From Sphingobium fontiphilum (GTDB lineage: Bacteria > Pseudomonadota > Alphaproteobacteria > Sphingomonadales > Sphingomonadaceae): a DNA stretch of 64,000 nt. A program made the position numbers and the translations under genes. The notes beneath the pieces were generated by a model that saw nothing but the letters and a program-made list of their open reading frames with translations, searched no databases and was not told where the DNA came from. The DNA is taken from the NCBI RefSeq assembly GCF_014196635.1, contig NZ_JACIEB010000007.1, positions 1 to 64,000 of the forward strand. The letters are read 5' to 3'. Positions 17,764-25,789 of the stretch are shown piece after piece. How positions within the stretch are numbered: position 1 is the first letter of the stretch; each line of letters starts with the position of its first letter.

Positions 17764-17931
17764 AATTGATCCTTCATCAGCGCACTCGACACGGAAAGCC
17801 TCACGTCATGCGAGCGCGCCGCCGGCGAGCCGCGACATTGCGCTCCGGTTTCTTTCTTCGGGATAAGCAGTCCTATGCTCATGAGGCTTGTGATGCAACC
17901 CTTACACTTGTAGGCTAGTGACGATACAACT
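17764..17931. promoter_or_regulatory. Divergent promoter region between the DUF1259 gene and chrB
   Basis: A 168-bp region separating divergent resistance genes, more AT-rich near 17880-17931. A possible plus-strand promoter is TTGTGA followed 17 bp later by TAGGCT. ChrB proteins can act as chromate-responsive regulators, so an operator is expected, but no convincing palindrome was found. Confidence 0.4.
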
Positions 17932-18882
17932 ATGACAAACACACAAGCTTCCCCTTGGTTGCTCCTGATCCCGCAGCTTCCGGCTAAGCCTGCCTATTTG
18001 CGGGTGAAGGTCTGGCGGCGTTTGCAGGCGATCGGGGCCGCGCCGCTCAAGAACGCCGTCCATGCGCTCCCCAATCGCGAGGACACGCGCGCGCTGTTCG
18101 AAGAACTGCATCGCGAGATCACCGAAAATGGCGGCGAGGCGCTGATCCTCGAAGCGCGCCTTGTCGGCGGCATGGGCGATGCGGAGCTGCGCGGAGTGTT
18201 CGACGCTGCGCGTGACGCCGACTATGAGGAGTTGGCACGCGAGGCGCGCGCGCTGTGTGAGGGCGAGTATGTCGCGGCGGCGGATGTGGGCCGCCTGCGC
18301 AAACGCCTGAACGAGGTCGCCGCGATCGACTTTTTCGGTGCGCATGGTCGGCAGGCGGCACAGGCCGCCATCACCGAGGCGGACCGCCGCTCTCACCAAC
18401 ATCCCGATGTGAGCGGCCCCGGTGCGCCCGAGCTGACCCCGGCGGAGCTAAAGCGCCGCGTTTGGGTGACGCGCCGCCATGTCCATGTCGATCGCATCGC
18501 GTCCGCCTGGCTCATTCGCCGCTTCATCGACCCCGAGGCGAGCTTCAAGTTCGTCGAGGGCAAAGGATATGTGCCGGAGCCTGACGAACTGAGGTTCGAC
18601 ATGGCGGACGCTGAGTTCACCCACGAAGGCGACCGCTGCTCCTTCGAGACCTTGGTGTTCCTCACCGGTCTCGAGACCGACCCCGCGCTGCGGGCGCTCG
18701 GCGAAATTGTTCACGACCTTGATATTGCCGATGCTCGGTTCGAGCGCCCGGAAACTCCGGGAGTGAGCGCGCTTATCGCCGGCATCTGTGCCGGCACCGA
18801 CGACGACGAGGAGCGGATCGCGCGCGGATCGACCGCGCTCGACGGATTCTATGCTCACTTCACCCGGCGAAAAGAGGACTAA
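17932..18882 (+). CDS. chrB: Chromate resistance protein ChrB
   Basis: 316 residues. The N-terminal ChrB domain (WLLLIPQLPAKPAYLRVKVWRRLQAIGA) is followed by a C-terminal region with VWVTRRHVHVDRIASAWLIRRFIDPEA and FDMADAEFTHEGDRCSFETL, characteristic of full-length ChrB. ChrB acts as a chromate-sensing regulator and/or helper of ChrA. Two bases separate its stop from chrA, so they form an operon with chrA and the SOD gene. Confidence 0.9.
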   Translation: MTNTQASPWLLLIPQLPAKPAYLRVKVWRRLQAIGAAPLKNAVHALPNREDTRALFEELHREITENGGEALILEARLVGGMGDAELRGVFDAARDADYEELAREARALCEGEYVAAADVGRLRKRLNEVAAIDFFGAHGRQAAQAAITEADRRSHQHPDVSGPGAPELTPAELKRRVWVTRRHVHVDRIASAWLIRRFIDPEASFKFVEGKGYVPEPDELRFDMADAEFTHEGDRCSFETLVFLTGLETDPALRALGEIVHDLDIADARFERPETPGVSALIAGICAGTDDDEERIARGSTALDGFYAHFTRRKED

Positions 18883-18884
18883 AG

Positions 18885-20282
18885 ATGGAGGCCAGCGCAC
18901 GCGCTGAAATCGCAGTCGAGACGCTGCACGAGCACGGCATCAGCTTTGGCGAGGCGGTGCGCGTCTGGATCAGGGTCGCGCTGCTCAGCTTCGGCGGACC
19001 GGCGGGCCAGATAGCGGTGATGCATCGCATCCTGGTCGAGGAGAAGCGCTGGATCGGCGAGGAGCGGTTCCTCCACGCGCTCAACTATTGCATGCTGCTG
19101 CCCGGCCCTGAAGCGCAACAGCTAGCTGTCTATATTGGCTGGTTGCTCCATAAGACCAAGGGCGGCCTGGTCGCGGGCGCGCTATTCGTGCTGCCCGGCT
19201 TCCTCGCGATTTTAGGGCTCAGCTATGTCTATGTGCTGCTCGGCGAAGTGCCGCTGGTCGAGGGATTGTTCTTCGGATTGAAGGCCGCCGTGCTGGCGGT
19301 GGTGCTACAGGCGGTGGTCCGGGTGGGTTCGCGTGCCTTGAAGAACAACGTCATGCGCGGTTTTGCCGCGCTGGCGTTCGTCGCGATCTTCGTGCTCGAC
19401 GTGCCCTTCCCGCTGATCGTGCTTGCCGCCGCGCTGATCGGCTTCTTCAGTGGCCGCGCTGGTTACGCCGCATTCAAGGGCGGCGGCGGACATGGTCCCG
19501 CCGGCGCTGAGATAATCCACGACCGCGACACCGCTCTTGGCGAGGGCCTTCCCGACCATGCCCGGCCGAACCTCTCTTGGTCGCTGCGCATCTCCGGCGT
19601 CCTGCTGCTGCTCTGGCTCGGGCCGGTCGCAGCGCTGCTGTTCGCGTTCGGCCCCGACGACGTGTTCAGCCGCATCGCCACCTTCTTCAGCCAGATGGCG
19701 GTGGTGACCTTCGGCGGCGCCTATGCGGTGCTCGCCTATGTCGCGCAGGAGGCAGTCGAGACCTATGGCTGGCTCCAGCCCGGCGAGATGCTCGACGGGC
19801 TCGGCATGGCCGAGACCACGCCCGGGCCGCTGATCATGGTGACGCAGTTCGTCGGCTTCCTCGCGGCCTTCCGCGAAGCGACCGGGCTGCCGCCGCTCGT
19901 CGCCGCGACCTTCGGCGCAATCCTCACCACCTGGGTTACCTTCCTGCCATGCTTCCTGTGGATCTTCGCCGGCGCGCCATTCATCGAGCGGCTGCGCGGC
20001 AACCGCGCATTGTCGGCCGCGCTTTCGGCGATCACCGCCGCAGTGGTCGGCGTGATCCTCAATCTGGCGGTCTGGTTTGGTATCCACACTCTGTTCGAGC
20101 AAGTCCGCGAAGTGCCGTTCGCAGCCGGCACCATCGATCTCCCAGTCCTAACGTCCGTCAACTGGCCGGCGCTGGCGCTCGCGGTGGGTGCGATACTCGC
20201 CATGTTCCGGTTCAAGGCCGGCATGCTGCCGGTGCTCGGCGTCTGCTCGGTCCTCGGGGCCGCATATGTAATGATCATCTGA
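18885..20282 (+). CDS. chrA: Chromate efflux transporter ChrA
   Basis: 465 residues in the two-domain long-chain CHR form. Each half repeats the CHR signature: LLSFGGPAGQIAVMHR...LPGPEAQQLAVYIGWLLHKTKGG in the first and TFGGAYAVLAYVAQ...AETTPGPLIMVTQFVGFLA in the second. Many membrane segments. It expels chromate from the cytoplasm. Downstream, the Fe-SOD gene follows after 11 bp with a GAAGGAG ribosome site. Confidence 0.94.
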   Translation: MEASARAEIAVETLHEHGISFGEAVRVWIRVALLSFGGPAGQIAVMHRILVEEKRWIGEERFLHALNYCMLLPGPEAQQLAVYIGWLLHKTKGGLVAGALFVLPGFLAILGLSYVYVLLGEVPLVEGLFFGLKAAVLAVVLQAVVRVGSRALKNNVMRGFAALAFVAIFVLDVPFPLIVLAAALIGFFSGRAGYAAFKGGGGHGPAGAEIIHDRDTALGEGLPDHARPNLSWSLRISGVLLLLWLGPVAALLFAFGPDDVFSRIATFFSQMAVVTFGGAYAVLAYVAQEAVETYGWLQPGEMLDGLGMAETTPGPLIMVTQFVGFLAAFREATGLPPLVAATFGAILTTWVTFLPCFLWIFAGAPFIERLRGNRALSAALSAITAAVVGVILNLAVWFGIHTLFEQVREVPFAAGTIDLPVLTSVNWPALALAVGAILAMFRFKAGMLPVLGVCSVLGAAYVMII

Positions 20283-20293
20283 AGGAGTGACGC

Positions 20294-21025
20294 GTGACGA
20301 TCGACCATCTTTCCCGACGCAGTGCAATCGCAACTCTTGGCATCGGAGCCGCCGCCATGACTATCAACGAAGCCTCTGCGCAGACGCCGGCCGCAGCGCC
20401 GGCGGCTGTCCCCGCCTTTGCCGGAAATCATCAGGTCAAGCCGCTCAGGTTCAATCCCGCCAGGCTTCACGGCCTCTCCGAAAGGCTGATCACATCGCAC
20501 CACGAGAACAATTATGCGGGCTCGGTCAAGGCCCTGAATATGATCGAGACACGACTTGCCGCCGCGCTCGCTGACACGGACCTGCCGCCGGTGGTCTATG
20601 GCGGATTGAAGCGCGAGGAGCTGCACCGCACCGGCTCGGTCGTGCTCCATGAGGTCTATTTCGACGGGCTCGGCGGCAACGGCCAGGCAGCCGGTTCCAT
20701 CCGCGACGCGCTGGGCGCGGCGTTCGGCTCGTTCGACCGCTGGGAAGCCGACTTCCGCCGTACCGGGATGAGCCTTGCCGGCGGATCGGGCTGGTGCGTG
20801 CTCGTCTACAATCTCCACACGCGCTCGCTGCACAACCATTGGGCGTGGGATCATATGCACGGTGCGATTGCCGGCGTGCCGCTGCTCGCGCTCGATATGT
20901 ACGAGCACAGTTTCCACATGGATTACGGCACCGCCGCCGCCAAATATGTCGACGCCTTCTTCCGCAACATCGACTGGGAAGTGGTCGACCGGCGCTATGC
21001 CGCGGCTTTGCGCGGCGGCGGCTGA
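20294..21025 (+). CDS. sodB: Tat-exported Fe/Mn superoxide dismutase
   Basis: 243 residues, GTG start. A twin-arginine signal ([17 protein letters not shown]) precedes a Fe/Mn-SOD domain: ITSHHENNY (first ligand histidine), [26 protein letters not shown] and the C-terminal [13 protein letters not shown] ligand block. It dismutates superoxide, here presumably in the periplasm. Cr(VI) reduction makes superoxide, so its place directly after chrA suits chromate tolerance. Most bacterial Fe-SODs are cytoplasmic; the Tat signal is notable. Confidence 0.88.
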   Translation: MTIDHLSRRSAIATLGIGAAAMTINEASAQTPAAAPAAVPAFAGNHQVKPLRFNPARLHGLSERLITSHHENNYAGSVKALNMIETRLAAALADTDLPPVVYGGLKREELHRTGSVVLHEVYFDGLGGNGQAAGSIRDALGAAFGSFDRWEADFRRTGMSLAGGSGWCVLVYNLHTRSLHNHWAWDHMHGAIAGVPLLALDMYEHSFHMDYGTAAAKYVDAFFRNIDWEVVDRRYAAALRGGG

Positions 21026-21113
21026 ACCCGACCGCCGTGGCTTAACACCCACTGCTGCGCGACACCTGAGTTCGCGACCACAAAGGGGACAGGTCCGATG
21101 GGGAGATGCAACA

Positions 21114-22193
21114 ATGACATCCGGCCCGAACATCGCTCTTCTTTGGCGTGGGCAAGCAGCCGAGTGGACGCATCGCTTTCATGAAGCCCGGCAGTGGCCG
21201 ATAATGCAGGCCTTGCGGGCGCTCGGGGCGACCGCAAGGCCTGTACTGTACAGGGACGAGGCGGTTCGCGAGATTCGGGACGAGCTGCTGTCGTGCGACG
21301 CAGTGCTGGTCTGGGTGAATCCGTTGGACATTTCAGGCGACCGCTCGCAGCTCGATCCAATGCTGCGCGAAGTCGCGGGGTGCGGCGTTGTCGTCAGCGC
21401 GCATCCTGACGTGATCGCCAAAATCGGCGTCAAGGAAGTGCTCTACACAACGCGATCCATGGAATGGGGCAGCGATGTCGATCGATACGTGGACGCTGAA
21501 GGCCTTCGCGCTCGTTTCCCCGAACATCTTGCCGCAGGCCCGCGCGTGCTGAAGCCGAACTACGGCAACGGCGGCAGGAATGTATGGCGTGTCCAACTAG
21601 ACGAAGCGGGAAACGCTCCGGCTTTGAAAACGTCGGTGAAAGTTCAAGAGGCCCGCCAAGGAAGCAAATCGGAGCGCATCAGCCTAGCCGAGTGCTTGGA
21701 AAGGTGGGTGCCGTTTCTAAACGACGGCGGCGTGCTGATCGATCAGGCTTATCAGCCGCAGTCGTCCGAGGGCATGGTCCGCTGCTACGTGTGCGGGCAC
21801 CGAGTGGTTGGCTTTGGGCACAACCTGATCACTGCGCTGATGACGCCAACGGCCATTGATACAACGTCGTCAACCCCACAGCCGATGGGCCGCGCCATGT
21901 TCGGACCGGAGGTGACGCGCTTCGCAGCCTTACGGAAAGCGATGGAGGATCGCTGGATTCCAGAGATGCAAAGGTTGCTGTCGATCGCCGACCACGATCT
22001 TCCGCTTCTTTGGGACGCCGACTTCCTATTTCGCCCTGGTGAAGCCATCAGCGATGGCTCCTATGCGCTTTGCGAGATCAATGCTAGTTCGGTTGCACCA
22101 TTTCCGCCAAGCGCCGTCCAGCCAGTCGCCGCAGCGGCAATCGGTCGCGCTCTTGCCATTCGTTTGACGAAGGAGACCTCCAATCCTCATTGA
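21114..22193 (+). CDS. Cj0069-family ATP-grasp-like protein
   Basis: 359 residues starting MTSGPNIALLWRG. Blocks such as LLSCDAVLVWVNPL, VSAHPDVIAKIGVKEVLYTTR, PRVLKPNYGNGGRNVW and the late YALCEINASSVAPFP resemble the Cj0069 family, which looks like an ATP-grasp fold (the C-terminal EIN resembling a metal-binding end of such folds). The reaction is unknown. It follows the SOD gene by 88 bp in the chromate cargo. Assignment is from memory of the family pattern. Confidence 0.6.
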   Translation: MTSGPNIALLWRGQAAEWTHRFHEARQWPIMQALRALGATARPVLYRDEAVREIRDELLSCDAVLVWVNPLDISGDRSQLDPMLREVAGCGVVVSAHPDVIAKIGVKEVLYTTRSMEWGSDVDRYVDAEGLRARFPEHLAAGPRVLKPNYGNGGRNVWRVQLDEAGNAPALKTSVKVQEARQGSKSERISLAECLERWVPFLNDGGVLIDQAYQPQSSEGMVRCYVCGHRVVGFGHNLITALMTPTAIDTTSSTPQPMGRAMFGPEVTRFAALRKAMEDRWIPEMQRLLSIADHDLPLLWDADFLFRPGEAISDGSYALCEINASSVAPFPPSAVQPVAAAAIGRALAIRLTKETSNPH

Positions 22194-22277
22194 TATGATT
22201 CAAGCAATTCAAGAGACGTGACATTGGTCGTATCAATCAGACAAGCCTAAGGGTGAGCGAGGCTGGGTGAAACCGGC

Positions 22278-22838
22278 TCAGGTGGCAGCGCGGAGATACT
22301 GGTAGAGGGTTTCGCGACTGATCCCCAGGTCACGGGCGATGACGGCCTTGCGCTCGCCGTCATCAACACGGCGGTGCAGCTCGGCGACCATTTCGTCGGA
22401 GAGGGAACGTTTCCGCCCGCGATAAGCACCGCGTTGTCTGGCGACCGCAATGCCTTCGCGCTGCCGCTCCCGGATCAGGGCGCGCTCGAATTCGGCGAAC
22501 GCACCCATGACCGAGAGCATCAGGTTGGCCATCGGGGAATCCTCGCCCGAGAAGGCCAGGCTTTCCTTCACGAACTCGATCCGGACGCCTCTTTTGGTGA
22601 GGGACTGAACCAGTTTGCGCAGATCGTCGAGATTACGCGCCAATCGATCCATGCTGTGGACCACGACGGTGTCACCCTCGCGGGCGAAGGCGAGCATGGC
22701 ATCGAGTTCGGGGCGGTTGATGTCCTTGCCCGATGCCTTGTCGGTGAAAATCCGGTCGAGCGACTGCCCGTCCAACTGGCGATCGACATTCTGATCGAAT
22801 GTGCTCACCCGGACGTAACCGATCCTCTGGCCTTTCAT
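22278..22838 (-). CDS. tnpR: Tn3-family resolvase TnpR (serine recombinase)
   Basis: 186 residues. The catalytic N-terminal domain starts GQRIGYVRVSTFDQN with the nucleophilic serine in VRVS, then VVHSMDRLARNLDDL and FAEFERALIRERQREGI, and a C-terminal helix-turn-helix (AVIARDLGISRETLYQYLR). It resolves cointegrates at the adjacent res site. It sits between the chromate cargo and the mer operon. Confidence 0.92.
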   Translation of the reverse strand: MKGQRIGYVRVSTFDQNVDRQLDGQSLDRIFTDKASGKDINRPELDAMLAFAREGDTVVVHSMDRLARNLDDLRKLVQSLTKRGVRIEFVKESLAFSGEDSPMANLMLSVMGAFAEFERALIRERQREGIAVARQRGAYRGRKRSLSDEMVAELHRRVDDGERKAVIARDLGISRETLYQYLRAAT

Positions 22839-22858
22839 CGCCGCCTCCGGTCAAAATG

Positions 22859-22978
22859 TCAGGTTGAATTCTATGACACGGCGGAACATGCGTCAATAAA
22901 TGCTTGCCATAACCCTATCCTGACAGAAACCGCCGCTGCATCCTGACGTCCGGTTAGGCTATACTCCAAGCTGACATC
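22859..22978. promoter_or_regulatory. Putative res site
   Basis: Directly upstream of tnpR are three imperfect inverted repeats of TGTCA/TGACA type: TGTCAGGTTGAATT...ATGACA (22859-22880), TGCGTCAATAAATG...CCTGACAG (about 22890-22926) and CCTGACGTCCGG...GCTGACAT (about 22943-22978). Three subsites in this position are the usual res layout for Tn3-family resolvases. Confidence 0.7.
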
Positions 22979-23005
22979 ACAAAATCAAATCCCTCAAAGA
23001 TGGCG

Positions 23006-23428
23006 TCAATTGCCTTGATGGGGTAAAAACTGGAGTGCTTCCAGGATGGGACATTCGGCAACGTCATCTCCAGTGCATCTGGCTAACGTGGTCGCCAGCG
23101 TCACCTCTATCTTCTGCAAATCTGCAATGCGGCGGCGGACATCTTCAAGGTGGAGTTCGGTTCTCGCCATAACCTCCGCGCAGGTTTGTGCACCGGTATC
23201 GGTGAGCGACAACAATGACCGTATCTCATCCATTGCATAGCCAAGGTCGCGCGCGCGCAGGATGAACTGCAACCTTTGCACCAGTTCCGGCGAATAGACG
23301 CGGTAGCCGTTGGAACTGCGAGGCGGCCCCGGCAGCAATCCCACCTTCTCGTAATAGCGGATGGTTTCGAGATTGCAGCCTGTTTTCCGGGCAAGCTGGG
23401 CACGCAAGATGCCGACCTGTTGCTCCAT
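23006..23428 (-). CDS. merR: Mercury-responsive regulator MerR
   Basis: 140 residues. N-terminal MerR helix-turn-helix (LARKTGCNLETIRYYEKVGLLP) and the three mercury-binding cysteines at C83, C118 and C126, matching the known C82/C117/C126 pattern. ATG 23428 starts just inside the mer operator region. Divergent from merTPA; it represses without Hg(II) and activates with it by untwisting the long-spacer promoter. Confidence 0.93.
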   Translation of the reverse strand: MEQQVGILRAQLARKTGCNLETIRYYEKVGLLPGPPRSSNGYRVYSPELVQRLQFILRARDLGYAMDEIRSLLSLTDTGAQTCAEVMARTELHLEDVRRRIADLQKIEVTLATTLARCTGDDVAECPILEALQFLPHQGN

Positions 23429-23439
23429 GAAAATACCTC

Positions 23440-23470
23440 TTGAGTCTGTAGTGGCTACAGAGCCTACACT
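23440..23470 (+). promoter_or_regulatory. mer operator-promoter
   Basis: TTGAGT (23440-23445) and TACACT (23465-23470) are separated by 19 bp, the long spacer typical of MerR-activated promoters. Between them CTGTAG-TGG-CTACAG (23446-23460) is a perfect inverted repeat, the expected MerR site. Confidence 0.85.
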
Positions 23471-23504
23471 GCGAATCACTCAGTTGGAACAAGGGATTCA
23501 AGCC

Positions 23505-23900
23505 ATGGTCTCAACGCCGGAAGCGGGACAGCCAGCCCTCACCGAAAACCACGAGCCGAAGCAGGCAAACTGGGTTGCGGCGGGCGCATTGATCGGCGCG
23601 GGGCTCGCCTCGGCTTGCTGCGTCGTCCCGCTACTGTTGGTTATGCTCGGAATTTCCGGCGCGTGGATCGCCAACCTGACGGCGCTCGAACCTTACAAGC
23701 CCTATGTCGCAGGCGTAACGCTCGCGCTGCTCGGCTACGGCTTCTGGCATGTCTATTTCAAGCCGAAACCGCCCTGTGAAGACGGTTCCTACTGCGCTCG
23801 TCCACAATCGGCTTGGACCACCAAGGCGGTGCTGTGGCTGGGCCTTGCCGTCGCCATCCTGGCGCTCACCATCGACTGGTGGGCACCCTGGTTCTATTGA
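23505..23900 (+). CDS. merT: Mercuric ion transporter MerT
   Basis: 131 residues, three hydrophobic segments. The vicinal cysteines C38-C39 lie in the first membrane helix (ASACCVVPLLLVMLG) and the cytoplasmic pair is C91/C97 (PPCEDGSYCARP). It accepts Hg(II) from MerP and passes it inward to MerA. ATG 23505 is preceded by AAGGGATTCAAGCC. merP follows after 12 bp. Confidence 0.93.
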   Translation: MVSTPEAGQPALTENHEPKQANWVAAGALIGAGLASACCVVPLLLVMLGISGAWIANLTALEPYKPYVAGVTLALLGYGFWHVYFKPKPPCEDGSYCARPQSAWTTKAVLWLGLAVAILALTIDWWAPWFY

Positions 23901-23912
23901 AAGGAAATACCC

Positions 23913-24242
23913 ATGAAAAAGACAGTATGTATCGCTATGGCCGTGCTGGCTATGGCTGGCGGCGGGGTCGCCTATGCAGTTAGTGGCACGGCGCAAGATC
24001 GCCCCGCGGCTACCGCAACCGCTCAGAAGCAAACCACCTTTGCCATAGAGAACATGACCTGCGCCACCTGCCCGATCACCGTGAAGAAGGCGATGGAAGG
24101 CGTCGCCGGGGTAACGGCGGTCACGGTCGATTTCGCAGCCAAGACCGCGCGCGCAACCTATAACCCGCGCCGCACCAATGCTGCTGCGATTGCCGCTGCA
24201 TCAACCAACGCGGGTTATCCGGCGCGCGCTATTCAAAACTGA
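23913..24242 (+). CDS. merP: Periplasmic mercury-binding protein MerP
   Basis: 109 residues: signal peptide (MKKTVCIAMAVLAMAGGGVAYA) and a single HMA domain with MTCATCP (C50, C53) that binds Hg(II). A linker rich in Ala/Thr lies between. The GAAAGGAAA ribosome site precedes ATG 23913. It lies between merT and merA. Confidence 0.93.
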   Translation: MKKTVCIAMAVLAMAGGGVAYAVSGTAQDRPAATATAQKQTTFAIENMTCATCPITVKKAMEGVAGVTAVTVDFAAKTARATYNPRRTNAAAIAAASTNAGYPARAIQN

Positions 24243-24279
24243 GCGGGGCGCCGCCAGCGCCTCAAGAAAGCGATAAGCA

Positions 24280-25698
24280 ATGAACGACTGTTGCAACCGC
24301 CCCGGGCAGGAAGGATTTGACGTGGCCGTCATCGGCGCGGGTTCTGCCGGGTTCTCCGCCGCGATCGCCGCTGCCGATCTGGGCGCGAAAGTGGCGCTCG
24401 TCGGTCACGGCACGATTGGCGGCACCTGTGTCAATGTTGGCTGCGTTCCTTCCAAGACGCTGATCCGCGCCGCCGAAGCGGTGCATGGTGGGCTTGCCGC
24501 CGCGCGCTTTCCCGGCCTTGGGGGCGCTGTCCAGATGGATGACTGGTCCGTATTGGCGGCGTCGAAGGACGATCTTGTCACGACGCTGCGCCAAAAAAAA
24601 TATGTCGATCTGCTGCCCGCCTATGACGGTGTGAGCTATATCGAGGGCAAGGCACGCTTTGCCGATGGTGCGCTGATTGTCGGCGATGCGCCCATGAAGG
24701 TCGGCAAGGTCATATTGGTGATGGGTGCGCACGCCGCCGTGCCGCCGATTCCGGGGATGGACAGCGTGCCCTACCTAACCAGCACATCGGCGCTGGCGCT
24801 GGATCGCTTGCCCAAATCGCTGCTGGTGATCGGTGGCGGGGTGATCGGGGTAGAACTGGGACAGATGTTTTCGCGTCTGGGCGTTGATGTCACCATCTGC
24901 TGCCGAAGCCGCCTGCTCCCCGAAATGGACCCGGAAGTGAGTGCCGCGCTGAAAAACTATTTGGAAGCCGAGGGCGTGCGGGTTTGCGCAGGTGTCGGCT
25001 ATCAGCGTATCGCCCAAACACAGAGCGGGGTCGAATTGACCTGCGAGGGGCATTGTGACACCGTCGCGGCGGAACAGGTGCTCATCGCCACCGGACGCCG
25101 ACCCAATAGCGACGGGCTTGGGCTGGAGGAGCGCGGCATAGTGCTTGCCCGTAATGGTGGAATCGTCGTCGATGACCACCTCGAAACGTCGGTTCCAGGC
25201 ATTTACGCGGCGGGCGATGTAACGGGACGGGACCAGTTCGTCTACATGGCCGCCTATGGCGCAAAACTGGCCGCGCGCAACGCGGTGACGGGCAACCAAT
25301 ACCGCTACGACAATTCCTCCATGCCATCCGTCGTCTTCACCGACCCGCAAGTCGCCAGCGCCGGCCTCACTGAAACGACAGCACGGGCGCAAGGCCTGGA
25401 CATCAAGGTTTCGCTGCTCCCGCTCGATGCTGTGCCAAGGGCACTGGCAGCACGCGATACGCGGGGTCTCATCAAACTGATTGCCGACAAGGCGAACGAC
25501 CGTTTGCTGGGCGGCCAGATCATGGCACCCGAAGGCGCGGATTCGATCCAGACACTGGTGCTGGCGATCAAACACGGCATGACCACCCTGGAATTGGGTG
25601 CAACGATATTTCCTTACCTGACCACTGTGGAAGGCCTCAAACTGGCGGCCCAAACGTTTGATAAGGATGTCGCCAAACTGTCTTGCTGCGCCGGGTGA
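24280..25698 (+). CDS. merA: Mercuric reductase MerA
   Basis: 472 residues, the short form without an N-terminal HMA domain. FAD-binding GAGSAG, redox pair GTCVNVGC (C50, C55), NAD(P)H-binding GGGVIGVELGQMFSRLG, a second FAD motif VPGIYAAGDVTGRDQFVY, and the C-terminal Hg-binding pair C469-C470 (LSCCAG). It reduces Hg(II) to volatile Hg(0) with NADPH. Last gene of the operon; the 91-bp gap to tnpA has no clear feature. Confidence 0.95.
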   Translation: MNDCCNRPGQEGFDVAVIGAGSAGFSAAIAAADLGAKVALVGHGTIGGTCVNVGCVPSKTLIRAAEAVHGGLAAARFPGLGGAVQMDDWSVLAASKDDLVTTLRQKKYVDLLPAYDGVSYIEGKARFADGALIVGDAPMKVGKVILVMGAHAAVPPIPGMDSVPYLTSTSALALDRLPKSLLVIGGGVIGVELGQMFSRLGVDVTICCRSRLLPEMDPEVSAALKNYLEAEGVRVCAGVGYQRIAQTQSGVELTCEGHCDTVAAEQVLIATGRRPNSDGLGLEERGIVLARNGGIVVDDHLETSVPGIYAAGDVTGRDQFVYMAAYGAKLAARNAVTGNQYRYDNSSMPSVVFTDPQVASAGLTETTARAQGLDIKVSLLPLDAVPRALAARDTRGLIKLIADKANDRLLGGQIMAPEGADSIQTLVLAIKHGMTTLELGATIFPYLTTVEGLKLAAQTFDKDVAKLSCCAG

Positions 25699-25789
25699 TT
25701 GCTCGGGGATCAACCGGCAACGAATGGCCTCCCTCCAGTGCAAGCCGCTTTGGTGTCAATTTTGTTATTCGCCTCAGCGGGAGAGAAAA

